Shown: one piece after another, positions 37,596 through 46,358 of the stretch
Numbering within the stretch: position 1 is the stretch's first letter
Layout: each line of letters opens with the position of its first letter
Source: Paenibacillus rhizovicinus
Lineage (GTDB): Bacteria; Bacillota; Bacilli; Paenibacillales; Paenibacillaceae
Assembly (NCBI RefSeq): GCF_010365285.1
Contig: NZ_CP048286.1
Coordinates: 5,117,501-5,181,500, forward strand
Reading direction: 5' to 3'
Length of the DNA: 64,000 nt
Made by a program: the position numbers and the translations under genes
The notes under the pieces: generated by a model
Databases searched by the model: none
Seen by the model: only the letters and a program-made list of their open reading frames with translations
Told to the model about the DNA's origin: nothing

Positions 37596-38840
37596 ATGGA
37601 GAAGAAGCTTACCCTACGCAATGTAAAGAGACAAGCCGGCATCGTATGCCGTCTGCTGCTTGCCGCCCTGCTCATTCAAGGCATCGCGGAAGCCGCCGCA
37701 CCGACCGCCAATGCCTCGGCGCCGTATGCCGCGTACGCAAGCACGGCTGCTCACGCCGCCACGAAGCCGATTCAAGTGAAGCGAATAGACGGCAGCCGGG
37801 AATGGATGACCGAGCAGAAGCTGCCGATCCAAGCGATAAATGGCCGCGTCTACATTTGGATTCAGGATCTCCGGGAACTGTTTCGCGAAGTCAGTTTGGT
37901 GCAGGCACGGGACGGCTCGCGGGTCACGTTCGCTTATCCGGGCGTTTTCGCGGCGTTCCGGCCGGGTAGCCGATCAGCGGTCATCAACGGGAAGACGCTC
38001 CAACTGGATCATGAAGCACTGATCCTGCAGCGTAACCGCATGTATGTATCGCTGCGCGAGGCAGCCCTGCTCCTGCATGCCGGATTGCGGTATGACCCGG
38101 CACAAGCCACGGTAAGCATCACGTACGGCGAACATTACGTCGTGAGCGCGGATTCCGATGAACCGGATTTGTTTTGGCTGGATCCACTTACGCATCGCTT
38201 ATACGCTTCGAAGAGGGGAGCGCCTCCGATTCTGGCAGGAACGACTCACGCGAAGCTGGAAGGCTACGGCTACCTGGAGTCCGAGCGGCTGGATGCGCAT
38301 AACGTCGGCGTCACGTTGAAGGATATTTACGGCGAGCCAGGCCTGGGGACGAACGTGTTCAAGTTCATTGTGCATCAGGACAAGCTGGTACTGGAAAGCC
38401 AAGCGTCCTATTACGGCAGCCGAAACGTGGACAGTCTCTCCCGTTACTCGGGCGGGATCGTGCTCGTCGACGGCGGCAGCGTGCTGCTTGCCAAGCCGGA
38501 TGGCACGGTAACCCAAAAGGCGGACATCGCTAAAATGCTCGATTCGAAGGAAGCGATGACGGTCCTCTATGCGGCCGACGACGCGCTGATCGTTCAACTC
38601 TATGATGCGCAGATGCTTGCGCTCGTCGATTTGAAGAAGAAGACGGCCGCGCTGCTCTACAAACGGCTGCTTCCCGCGGATGAGCAAAAGCGGGTAGAAG
38701 AACAGAGGAAATACAGCATGGATTTCGATTACGACGGGGATGGACTCGATTTCGTCCGCAGAGAAGGCGATACGTTCTACTTCACGCACGCCGACGTGAT
38801 CGGAACCGGCTTGAGCAACTATTCGCTGACATTACAATAG
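37596..38840 (+). CDS. Secreted stalk-domain-like protein, unknown function
   Basis: A 414-residue secreted protein with a signal peptide (about 1-38, ending near A-E-A-A-A). An Ala-rich stretch follows, then a degenerate stalk (copper amine oxidase N-like) domain at about 60-190 with V-Y-I-W-I-Q-D-L-R-E-L and M-Y-V-S-L-R-E-A-A-L-L-L blocks. The C-terminal 220 residues look like a beta-propeller (repeated D-G-x-V and L-V-D strands). AAGGAG lies upstream of ATG 37596. It lies between two terminators, so it is probably a single-gene unit. Confidence 0.75.
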   Translation: MEKKLTLRNVKRQAGIVCRLLLAALLIQGIAEAAAPTANASAPYAAYASTAAHAATKPIQVKRIDGSREWMTEQKLPIQAINGRVYIWIQDLRELFREVSLVQARDGSRVTFAYPGVFAAFRPGSRSAVINGKTLQLDHEALILQRNRMYVSLREAALLLHAGLRYDPAQATVSITYGEHYVVSADSDEPDLFWLDPLTHRLYASKRGAPPILAGTTHAKLEGYGYLESERLDAHNVGVTLKDIYGEPGLGTNVFKFIVHQDKLVLESQASYYGSRNVDSLSRYSGGIVLVDGGSVLLAKPDGTVTQKADIAKMLDSKEAMTVLYAADDALIVQLYDAQMLALVDLKKKTAALLYKRLLPADEQKRVEEQRKYSMDFDYDGDGLDFVRREGDTFYFTHADVIGTGLSNYSLTLQ

Positions 38841-38883
38841 CGCCATGCATTGCCTGGTTATGCATGGCTATGCATGCAGCATG

Positions 38884-38913
38884 AATCACCCTGCCGAGAG
38901 GCAGGGTGATTTT
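38884..38913 (+). terminator. Rho-independent terminator after the stalk-domain-like gene
   Basis: AATCACCCTGCC pairs perfectly with GGCAGGGTGATT around a GAGA loop, followed by TT. Confidence 0.8.
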
Positions 38914-39044
38914 GCGTTCATGGCGTTTAACGGGCTTGAAGCTTCGCCGGAGCGTCGGCGCCATCCGGGAGGGCTTATCCCATCCGAGAGGAGACGCTGC
39001 CGGATGCAAAATAAAACGAGCGATAGATGCCATACCGGGTCTTC

Positions 39045-39518
39045 CTAACGCATGCACGTAAAACGGTAATCGTATTTGAGACGCGTACGGCCAATAATGC
39101 GATAACTGCCGTTCGCTGTCCGCGCGAGCGTGTAGTAGACGACGACATTGCCGTCGGGATCGCCGGAGAGCACGGCTCTTACTCGCAAGCGGCAGCATGT
39201 GGAGCTGACGACGCGCGCCGATTTTACGACGAACGCAACGGGGCCGGGGTCGCCGACGACCACATAGACGCGCCCGTTGTACACAAGCGGCTGCATGCTG
39301 CACATCAGCGTTTTACTGAAAGAGACACCCCAGTATTTGCGGAAATAGCTGTATATTTTAGCTTTTGTGCTGTAACGGAGCGGCAGCTGGCTGTATTCGT
39401 TTCCGCGGGTGTAAATTCTTTTGCGGCCGAAGCCGGAATCGTAGACGCGGAACCATGCGACTTCCGCTTGATTCAAGAAGGAGCGAAGCGCTTGGCTTAT
39501 GGCGGGATTTTCATTCAT
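39045..39518 (-). CDS. Hypothetical protein with candidate sporulation promoter
   Basis: A 157-residue soluble protein with no signal peptide and no family I recognise. It is rich in Arg, Tyr and Val, with a C-C pair near residue 113 and a likely beta-rich second half (V-V-V-Y-Y-T-L-A-R). ATG 39518 follows the near-perfect ribosome site AAGGAGGTGA by 9 bases; an in-frame GTG inside that site is rejected. It is divergent from the first glycosyltransferase operon and has a sigma-K-like promoter upstream, so a spore-layer protein is plausible. Confidence 0.65.
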   Translation of the reverse strand: MNENPAISQALRSFLNQAEVAWFRVYDSGFGRKRIYTRGNEYSQLPLRYSTKAKIYSYFRKYWGVSFSKTLMCSMQPLVYNGRVYVVVGDPGPVAFVVKSARVVSSTCCRLRVRAVLSGDPDGNVVVYYTLARTANGSYRIIGRTRLKYDYRFTCMR

Positions 39519-39543
39519 GAATGCAATCACCTCCTTATCGCAA

Positions 39544-39570
39544 TAGCATATGAGGATTGATAGATTGTGT
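39544..39570 (-). promoter_or_regulatory. Candidate sigma-K promoter for the hypothetical gene
   Basis: On the minus strand, AC (39570-39569), a 16-base spacer and CATATGCTA (39552-39544) match AC-N16-CATANNNTA. Confidence 0.5.
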
Positions 39571-39646
39571 TGACGAGCATGGGTGGAACGTCAGGCAAGG
39601 CGACCGCCTTGACGTACATCAGCCGTTCCTCTTACTCTCATTCGTC

Positions 39647-39655
39647 CATACACTA
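39647..39655 (+). promoter_or_regulatory. Candidate sporulation -10 element before the first glycosyltransferase operon
   Basis: CATACACTA fits the -10 of sigma-E (CATACANT) and of sigma-K (CATANNNTA). I could not find a convincing -35 at the right distance. Confidence 0.3.
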
Positions 39656-39690
39656 ACTGGTAACAAGAAGATTTAGGGCAGGTGAGAAGG

Positions 39691-40926
39691 ATGCCGCAGC
39701 CTTTTGGCTCCCAGACAGCCCGGCATAAGGATGGTTTGCTGATCATGACTAAACGGACCCCCGGTCTTTCAATTCGCGCAGGCGTCATGCGTATGCGCGC
39801 CTCCGTCCCTGCGTTAGCGAAGACAGCGAATATGCCAGCAACGGCAGCCAAGAAAGCCGTACGCTCCCGCAGCAAGCCGAAGCGGCGTCCGGGGGCTCGT
39901 GCGACGAAGATTGCAGCCGCGAACAGCCGGTACGCAGCCAAACCGGGCATGCCGGCCGCGGACGGACCGGCAATCGCGAGCAGCCAAAGGCCGATGAAGC
40001 GTAAGACAGCTGCCAAGACGATGCCCATGCGGTATCAGCAGGCTGTTCAGCCGCTTCATCGCAGGAAGACGAAGGCTGCCGCGGCGAAAGCCGAAGCGCT
40101 GGCTCCCGCGGGCTTTGCCTTGCCGCCGATGCGCCAAGAGCCTTGGCAGGAAGCGCCGAAGGCGCAGCTGCCGGCAATGGAAACGGCGCACGGAGAGCCG
40201 CTCGTCTCCGTCATCATTCCGGTCATGAACGAGCGCCGGACGATCGGCCGGGTTATTCGGGAAGCGAAACGCGTTCACCCGAGCACGGAGGTGATCGTCG
40301 TCGCGAACGGCTCCAAGGACGGCTCCGCGGCCATTGCCAGAAGCAGCGGCGCGCGGGTCATTGCCTACGACGAACCGCTTGGCCACGACGTCGGCCGCGG
40401 TGTCGGGGCGAACGCCGCGAAAGGCAAAGCGCTGCTGTTCATTGACGGCGACATGGTTATTCCGGCTGCGCAGCTGCGGCCGTTCGTGACGTCCATTCTT
40501 CAGGGAGAAACGGATGTCGCCCTGAACGACTATTCCGGCCCGACGGATAAGCATGCCGTTCACAGCGTCGTGCTTGCCAAGCATGCGCTTAACGCGCTGC
40601 TGGGCCGGAGCGACCTGAAGGGCACCTCGATGACCGCCGTGCCGCATGCCGTCAGCCGGCGGGCGCTGGAGATGATCGGCGCGGAAGCGCTCGCCGTTCC
40701 GCCGCTTGCGCAGGCGAGGGCGGTCCGGCTTGGCTGCAAGGTGGGGGCGGTCAAACATATTAATGTCGGCAAGCTCAACTTGCTGCGAAAGAAGCGCGAA
40801 CGAACGAATCCGCTGGAGCTGCTGATCGTGGGCGACCATTTGGAGGCGATCGACTGGCTGGCTCGGCATAGCGACGAGCGCGGCGGATACGGAGACGCGG
40901 AGCGAAAACGCGAATTTGCGAGGTGA
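39691..40926 (+). CDS. GT2-type glycosyltransferase with long basic N-terminal arm
   Basis: 411 residues from ATG 39691. Residues 1-165 are a Lys/Arg/Ala/Pro-rich low-complexity arm with no predicted fold. A GT-A domain follows: [11 protein letters not shown] near 171, [10 protein letters not shown] near 205, and the metal-binding F-I-D-G-D near 249. It may glycosylate spore-surface material; donor and acceptor are unknown. The start is uncertain: GTG 39682 and ATG 39745 are alternatives. It opens the first glycosylation operon, and the next gene begins four bases after its stop. Confidence 0.75.
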   Translation: MPQPFGSQTARHKDGLLIMTKRTPGLSIRAGVMRMRASVPALAKTANMPATAAKKAVRSRSKPKRRPGARATKIAAANSRYAAKPGMPAADGPAIASSQRPMKRKTAAKTMPMRYQQAVQPLHRRKTKAAAAKAEALAPAGFALPPMRQEPWQEAPKAQLPAMETAHGEPLVSVIIPVMNERRTIGRVIREAKRVHPSTEVIVVANGSKDGSAAIARSSGARVIAYDEPLGHDVGRGVGANAAKGKALLFIDGDMVIPAAQLRPFVTSILQGETDVALNDYSGPTDKHAVHSVVLAKHALNALLGRSDLKGTSMTAVPHAVSRRALEMIGAEALAVPPLAQARAVRLGCKVGAVKHINVGKLNLLRKKRERTNPLELLIVGDHLEAIDWLARHSDERGGYGDAERKREFAR

Positions 40927-40930
40927 TGAC

Positions 40931-42088
40931 ATGCATTCGTCGAGAAGGTCCGGCAACATCAGGAGCAGAAGCACCCGGAGCGGCGGCGGAAGCGGCACCC
41001 GCGCAAGCAAGGGCGCTAGCGCCGGCAGCGGCAGCAGAAACGGCGGCAAAGGAAGTCCTATGCCGAAGAAAGCCGCCGTGCCGGATCAAACGGGCGGAGG
41101 CGGATTAGCGGGAGCGCTGAAAACCGCCTATATGGCCGGCTTCGCGGAAGGCGCCGCGCTGCTTCGAAGCGGAGCTGCGCTTGACGGCCGGCAAGCCAAA
41201 CTGCGCATGAACGAGCATTGGACGCAGCGCTCCTTGCGGGGAGGGAGAGAATCCCGCGCCGGGAATCCGCTGAAACGCGGTCAAGCGTATGCGGACGGAT
41301 TCGCCGCGGGTCTGCGCCAGCCCGGCGGCATGTGGGTGCCCGTCGCGTTGACGAGGACCGCCGCCGCCGTCGTGCTGGCAGGTCCGGGGACAGGGACCGA
41401 GGCGGTCCGGCAGCTGCTCCGGCTGCCGTTCGAGGACATAATCGTCGTGCTGGAGGGGGCTGGCGAAGAGAGCTTTGCCCGATTCAGAGCCATGCCGGAG
41501 ATCAGCGTCTACCATACCCCGGCAAGGCTGGGCACGGATGTGGGCCGGTCGGTCGGCGCGCGGATGACGACAGCCGAGCTCGTGCTGTTCGCCGACGGGA
41601 ACATTCCGGTCGCGGCAGAGCAGCTCGCGGCGATGCTGGCGGAGGCGCATGCCGGGCACGACCTAGTGCTGGCCGACGTAAGCGGACAGCTGGGCGCGTT
41701 CCGCCGCTGGGACGAAGCGGCGCGGATCCGGGCATTCATGAACTGGTCGCTGGGCAGACCGGAGCTGAGCGCCAATTCCGCCGCCGTGCTGCCGCATGTC
41801 TGGACGCGCTCGGCGATGGAACGCGTCGGGCTGCCGGCGCTCGCCGTGCCCCCGATGGCGCATCGGGCGGCATTGGAACAGAAGCTGCGCATTTGCTGCA
41901 GTCCCGTCTCTTCGCTGAAATCCGTCGTTTGGGGAGCCGGCGGCGGAGCGTTCTCCGAAGCGGGGTTGAAGCTGTCGGCAGGCGACCATATCGAAGCACT
42001 GCGGGCCGCGATGCGCGAGAAGGGCGCCAGACTGTCGCTGCCCGACGGGGTCCGGCGCAGGCTTGAAGCAGGAGGAGGCGTCCGATGA
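40931..42088 (+). CDS. Degenerate GT2-like protein with basic arm and glycine-zipper motif
   Basis: A 385-residue protein. Residues 1-55 are Ser/Gly/Arg-rich. Two glycine-repeat motifs follow (A-G-F-A-E-G-A near 68 and D-G-F-A-A-G-L near 121). The rest parallels the GT2 domain of the preceding gene: G-T-D-V-G-R-S-V-G-A-R matches [10 protein letters not shown]. However, the metal-binding F-I-D-G-D is replaced by F-A-D-G-N and the nucleotide-binding V-A-N-G-S block is not recognisable. It is probably a paralogue that has lost or changed activity. ATG 40931 follows GAGGTGA; its stop overlaps the next ATG. Confidence 0.7.
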   Translation: MHSSRRSGNIRSRSTRSGGGSGTRASKGASAGSGSRNGGKGSPMPKKAAVPDQTGGGGLAGALKTAYMAGFAEGAALLRSGAALDGRQAKLRMNEHWTQRSLRGGRESRAGNPLKRGQAYADGFAAGLRQPGGMWVPVALTRTAAAVVLAGPGTGTEAVRQLLRLPFEDIIVVLEGAGEESFARFRAMPEISVYHTPARLGTDVGRSVGARMTTAELVLFADGNIPVAAEQLAAMLAEAHAGHDLVLADVSGQLGAFRRWDEAARIRAFMNWSLGRPELSANSAAVLPHVWTRSAMERVGLPALAVPPMAHRAALEQKLRICCSPVSSLKSVVWGAGGGAFSEAGLKLSAGDHIEALRAAMREKGARLSLPDGVRRRLEAGGGVR

Positions 42089-42834
42089 GCGGCATGACGA
42101 GCATTATTATTCCGACGTATAACGGGCTGCAGCTCTTGCAAAATGCGGTCGCTGCCGTTCGGCTGTACACGGATCCCGTGCAGACCCCGTTCGAAATCAT
42201 CGTCGTCGATAACGGCTCGGGGGACGGCACCGCCGCATGGTGCGTCCGGGAAGGCGTGACCTGCGTCTCGGTCGCGCGCAACACCGGGTTTCCGACGGCA
42301 TGCAACAAAGGGATGCGAGCGGCGAACGGCGATTACTTCCTGCTGCTGAACAATGACGTCACCGTGTCGTACGGCTGGCTGCACGGCTTGCGGCAGGCGC
42401 TTGACGGCAGCGCGGACGCGGGCATCGTCGGGCCTGTAACCAACTATGCGAGCGGCAGGCAGCAGGTGGATCATCCCTTCGAGACGATGGATGATTTTCA
42501 CCGCATCGCGGCGGATGTATTCGTTCGCGATGCGCGGGCGCATGAGCCGATCTTGCGGCTGGTCGGGTTCTGCATGCTGTTTCCCCGCACGCTGTACGAG
42601 CGGATCGGGGAGCTGGATGAGCGGTTCTCGCCCGGCCATTACGAGGACGACGATTATTGCTTCCGCGCGCGCATGCACGGCTTCAGCCTGCTGATGTGCA
42701 GGAACGTCTTCGTTCATCACCAGGGCAGCGTGAGCTTCAAACGGAACGGCGCTCAAGAAGTTTCGCAGCTCGTAGAACGCAACCGGGCGCTCTTCATTGC
42801 AAAATGGCAGGTCGATCCTGCGAATTTCATGTAA
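42085..42834 (+). CDS. GT2-family glycosyltransferase (rhamnosyltransferase-like)
   Basis: A 249-residue inverting glycosyltransferase of the GT-A fold without extra arms. It has I-I-I-P-T-Y-N-G at 7-14, V-V-D-N-G-S-G-D-G-T near 41-50, the N-N-D metal motif near 89-91, V-G-P-V-T-N-Y, and the acceptor-side E-D-D-D-Y-C-F-R near 188, all typical of the WbbL/rhamnosyltransferase-like group. ATG 42085 overlaps the previous stop (ATGA). It is similar in its core to the GT2 at 44832. Confidence 0.88.
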   Translation: MSGMTSIIIPTYNGLQLLQNAVAAVRLYTDPVQTPFEIIVVDNGSGDGTAAWCVREGVTCVSVARNTGFPTACNKGMRAANGDYFLLLNNDVTVSYGWLHGLRQALDGSADAGIVGPVTNYASGRQQVDHPFETMDDFHRIAADVFVRDARAHEPILRLVGFCMLFPRTLYERIGELDERFSPGHYEDDDYCFRARMHGFSLLMCRNVFVHHQGSVSFKRNGAQEVSQLVERNRALFIAKWQVDPANFM

Positions 42835-42861
42835 CCAGTAACCGTTTAGGAGGTCATTCAT

Positions 42862-43584
42862 TTGAAAGCTGTTATCTTGGCCGGCGGGACGGGAACGCGG
42901 CTTCGGCCTCTGACGAAACTGCTGAACAAGCATCTGCTGCCGGTTGGAAGGATGCCGATGATCAGCTATGGCCTGATCAGTCTGCAGGCCGCGGGCATTT
43001 CAGATATTTTGCTGGTCACGGGACCGGACGCGCTTGGCGATTTCGCTTCGTTTCTCGGCAGCGGCAAAGATTATGGAGTATCGCTTACTTACCGGATTCA
43101 GGAAGAAGCGGGCGGCATTGCGCAGGCGCTGGAGCTGGCGCAGCCGTTCATCGGCGGCGACGACAAATTTATCGTGCTGCTGGGCGACAATTTGTTCGAG
43201 GAACCGCTTAAGCCTCATCTGGACGCTTTTCGCGCGCAGCCGGACGGCGCGATGGTCTTGCTGAAGCAGGTGCCCGATCCGGAACGTTACGGCGTGCCGG
43301 TGTTTGACGTTGACGGGCATATCGTCCACATCGACGAGAAGCCGTCGGCGCCGCAAACGGACAGCTGCGTCACGGGCATCTACATGTACGACGGCACGGT
43401 CTTCGATCTCATCGGCGCGTTGTCTCCTTCGCAGCGCGGCGAGCTGGAAATTACGGACGTCAACAATGGCTATGCGGCCAAAGGCAAGCTGGCATATCGG
43501 CATCTCAGCGGCTGGTGGACGGATGCCGGGACGTTCGGATCCTTGCTGGAAGCAAGCCGGAAACTGATGGGTGATCTCCCATGA
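42862..43584 (+). CDS. Sugar-phosphate nucleotidyltransferase, RfbA/RmlA-like
   Basis: A 240-residue enzyme that would make an NDP-sugar, most likely dTDP-glucose, from sugar 1-phosphate and NTP. The signature L-A-G-G-T-G-T-R-L-R-P-L-T-K lies at 6-19, G-D-N near 111, the E-K-P block near 158, and W-x-D-A-G-T near 220. This is the short form, close to RmlA. The start is TTG 42862 after AGGAGGT. No other rml genes lie in the operon, so the downstream dTDP-sugar steps would need genes elsewhere. Its stop overlaps the next ATG. Confidence 0.88.
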   Translation: MKAVILAGGTGTRLRPLTKLLNKHLLPVGRMPMISYGLISLQAAGISDILLVTGPDALGDFASFLGSGKDYGVSLTYRIQEEAGGIAQALELAQPFIGGDDKFIVLLGDNLFEEPLKPHLDAFRAQPDGAMVLLKQVPDPERYGVPVFDVDGHIVHIDEKPSAPQTDSCVTGIYMYDGTVFDLIGALSPSQRGELEITDVNNGYAAKGKLAYRHLSGWWTDAGTFGSLLEASRKLMGDLP

Positions 43585-44789
43585 CCCCCTTGAAGATGAC
43601 GACGATTACTGCCAAAGCTGCTCCGGCTAATCCGGTTAAGCCGGCTGCTAAACCGGCAGCCGCCGTATCGCGGCCGGCCGTTCGGACCGAAGCCGGGAGC
43701 GGGGCGAAAACCGCGGTCAAGCGCAGCACGGCCGGCTCCGGCTCAGGAGCGGCAGCCGCGGGACCCCGCTTGCCTGGGAACGCGCCCAAATCCAAAAAGC
43801 AGCGTGCCGAAGGCGCGAAACGGACAAGGGCCCGGAAAGGAACAGGAGCTAAGCGCCGCGGCCGCCCCCGGAGATGGAGAAAGCGGCCGGGCGATCAAGC
43901 CGTTTCGGCGCTGCTGCCGACGGACCACGACCAGCAGGACGGCATGCCCCCGAGAGACAACTATCAGGAGAACGCCTATACGGCGGGCTATGAGCTCGGT
44001 CTGTACGAAGGCGGCGAGCTGCTGCTGGAACAGGCGATGCCGGTCAACATGCTGCTGCCCGAAGTCACCTTGCGGGAAGTGATCGCAATGGGAGCGGAGC
44101 ATATCCGGCATCTGTGTCAGCCGCTGCTGGATGTGCATCAGGTTTTTGCGGAAATGGAGGCGGCGATCGCCGAGCAGCGTCCTTGCTCCGTCGTTCGGCT
44201 GGGGGACGGCGAGCTGCTGACGCTTGCCCAGGAAGGCGTTTACGATGCGGCGACCATTCAGCGCGAAGGCGGCTTCCTGCCCTACGCCGGGGTCAGGCCG
44301 CCCGACTTGAACGCGAGAGACCAGCTGGCGGAATCCGTCCGGCAGGCTCATATCGTCGGCGTGCCGCTGTCGCGGCGGAAACATTTTCAACCTTTGCTGC
44401 ATCCCGTGCTGCGCAGCCATCATTTGGCACCGGCCGGCATGCGGCTGACGACCTCGGCCGTTAATTACAGCCTGCATCAGGCAGGCTTGCTGAACACGCT
44501 GCTGTCGGGCAAGCAGCTGCTGATCATCGGCAACGTGGCGCCGGCGCTTGCTCATGTGCTTAGCCAGCGCGGTTTTCATGTATCCGGCGTGATCAGTCCG
44601 GTCAGAGGCGTGGATGACGTAGAACGGGTGATGAACGAGATCAGGGGAAGCGAGTTCAATCTGGCGCTTGTGTCCGCAGGCATCGCCGCTGTTATTCTCT
44701 GCACCCGGATTGCGCGTGAGCTGGGCAAGACCGCGCTCGATTTCGGCCATATGGCCGACGGTATCGTGAGAGGGAAATATGCGCTGTAA
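43581..44789 (+). CDS. GT-D-fold glycosyltransferase with basic arm and glycine-zipper motif
   Basis: 402 residues. The first 110 are Ala/Pro/Lys/Arg-rich and disordered, ending in a very basic block. A glycine-repeat motif (A-G-Y-E-L-G-L-Y-E-G-G) lies near 135. The C-terminal half carries R-L-G-D-G-E near 206-211, the hallmark of the GT-D (DUF1792-type) glycosyltransferase fold known from streptococcal adhesin glycosylation, and a Rossmann-like end (L-L-I-I-G-N-V-A-P-A-L). ATG 43581 overlaps the previous stop. It probably transfers a sugar to a protein-linked glycan; that is inference. Confidence 0.8.
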   Translation: MTPLKMTTITAKAAPANPVKPAAKPAAAVSRPAVRTEAGSGAKTAVKRSTAGSGSGAAAAGPRLPGNAPKSKKQRAEGAKRTRARKGTGAKRRGRPRRWRKRPGDQAVSALLPTDHDQQDGMPPRDNYQENAYTAGYELGLYEGGELLLEQAMPVNMLLPEVTLREVIAMGAEHIRHLCQPLLDVHQVFAEMEAAIAEQRPCSVVRLGDGELLTLAQEGVYDAATIQREGGFLPYAGVRPPDLNARDQLAESVRQAHIVGVPLSRRKHFQPLLHPVLRSHHLAPAGMRLTTSAVNYSLHQAGLLNTLLSGKQLLIIGNVAPALAHVLSQRGFHVSGVISPVRGVDDVERVMNEIRGSEFNLALVSAGIAAVILCTRIARELGKTALDFGHMADGIVRGKYAL

Positions 44790-44831
44790 CCGCCTTCGGG
44801 AGCCGGTAAGCAGAAGGAGGGGGCAAGATTT

Positions 44832-46166
44832 ATGAAAAAGCAAACGCGTTCCCGGCGCAGACGCCAGGTACCGCTGCGCTCGCGCCGCCGCCACAATCGT
44901 CACGGTCGGCCGAAGAAATCCGGCAACACCTATACGGTCGGCTTGGCTGCGGGGTACCAGGAAGGCGTCCGTGCGGGGACGGAAAGCTTCGGCACGTATT
45001 TCGACGGCACGAGCATCATCATTCCGAGCTTCAATCAGCGCGATTACTTACAGAAGTGCATCGAAAGCATTCATGATCACACGCCCTCGCCGTACGAAAT
45101 CATCGTCGTCGACAATGCGTCGACGGACGGATCGGCCGAATACCTGCAATCGGTCGGCGGCGTCGTGCGCTATCGGGTGCTGGACCGGAACCGCGGCTTT
45201 GCCGGCGCGACCAACGTCGGTCTCATGATGGCCAAGGGCAACAAGCTGCTGCTGCTCAACAACGATACGATCGTCACGCCGCATTGGCTGGACAATTTGC
45301 TGGCCTGCTTGAACAGCGATCCGAATATCGGCATGGTCGGCCCCGTAACGAACTATATCAGCGGAGATCAGCGCATCGAGGTGCCCTACACGGAAGAGAA
45401 CGGCATACTGCCGTTCGCCCGAAGATTCAATGCCAGCGATCCGGCCAAATGGCAGCGGACCGACCGGTTGACGGGCTTCTGCCTGTTGTTTCGGCGCGAG
45501 CTGTGGGAGCAGACGGGATACTTGGACGAAGGCTTCGAAATCGGCAACTTCGAGGATGACGATTTCAACATTCGGGTCAGGCTGCAGGGCTATGCCCTGA
45601 TCATCGCGCGCGATACGTTCATCCATCATTTCGGGAGCGTGAGCATGAAGGCGCTCGGCAGCAAGTTCCATGAAGTGAACGATCGCAACGAGCATGTCTA
45701 TATGGACAAATGGGGCAATCCCCATGATCTGATTCACGCGGTGCGAAACTCGGGCGCGGGCAGGCCGCCGCAAGGCGAGTCATCCTTCTTCCCGCAAGGC
45801 GTCGTCGTCCGCGGCGTAACGGAGACGCGGTATTGGATCGAAGGGGGCATGCGCAGGCCGATTGTCGGCGAGGCAGTCGTCCCAGTCGTACGGCTCTCGC
45901 AAATCGACGTGCGCCGCTGGCCGGCAGGCGAGCCGGTCTCCGCGGCGGAGGTCGAAGCGTCCTGGTACGATCAGCCGCAAATCTGGGAGGCGGACGGCGT
46001 GATGTACATGGCGGAGAACGGACTTCGCCGCCGCGTGCCGAGCGCCAAGGCGGCGGAAGCCTGGAGCCTGTCGCTGCGCCAAGCCGCCTTATCCCCGGAG
46101 CAGCTTGGACAGCTTGGCGAAGGCTTGCCTGTCATTGCGCCGGTTCGGGTGGCAGAGCATTTATAG
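44832..46166 (+). CDS. GT2 glycosyltransferase with basic arm, glycine zipper and C-terminal repeat domain
   Basis: A 444-residue protein in four parts. There is an Arg-rich arm (1-35), the motif G-L-A-A-G-Y-Q-E-G-V-R-A-G near 37-49, and a GT-A domain (about 58-300) with I-I-I-P-S-F-N-Q, V-V-D-N-A-S-T-D-G-S, N-N-D and E-D-D-D-F-N-I-R. The C-terminal region has two copies of a short repeat (Y-W-I-E-G-G-M-R-R-P near 334 and Y-M-A-E-N-G-L-R-R-R near 392), possibly ligand- or wall-binding. AAGGAGGGGG precedes the ATG. The GT core resembles 42085-42834. Confidence 0.85.
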   Translation: MKKQTRSRRRRQVPLRSRRRHNRHGRPKKSGNTYTVGLAAGYQEGVRAGTESFGTYFDGTSIIIPSFNQRDYLQKCIESIHDHTPSPYEIIVVDNASTDGSAEYLQSVGGVVRYRVLDRNRGFAGATNVGLMMAKGNKLLLLNNDTIVTPHWLDNLLACLNSDPNIGMVGPVTNYISGDQRIEVPYTEENGILPFARRFNASDPAKWQRTDRLTGFCLLFRRELWEQTGYLDEGFEIGNFEDDDFNIRVRLQGYALIIARDTFIHHFGSVSMKALGSKFHEVNDRNEHVYMDKWGNPHDLIHAVRNSGAGRPPQGESSFFPQGVVVRGVTETRYWIEGGMRRPIVGEAVVPVVRLSQIDVRRWPAGEPVSAAEVEASWYDQPQIWEADGVMYMAENGLRRRVPSAKAAEAWSLSLRQAALSPEQLGQLGEGLPVIAPVRVAEHL

Positions 46167-46358
46167 CTGATAAGTACAGCGACCGGCGCGGCTGCGAATG
46201 GTCCCGCCGATTCACGCTCCGGGGCGGTTCTGCAGTACCGCGCGGCAGATGCCGCGCATATGCTGGTAGTAACCGATCCCGTGATGAATGCCGTATGGGG
46301 GTTCTATTGAGCGGCCGCGTCATCATCGGGCAGGAAGAAGATTAAGGAGGACGGCGTC

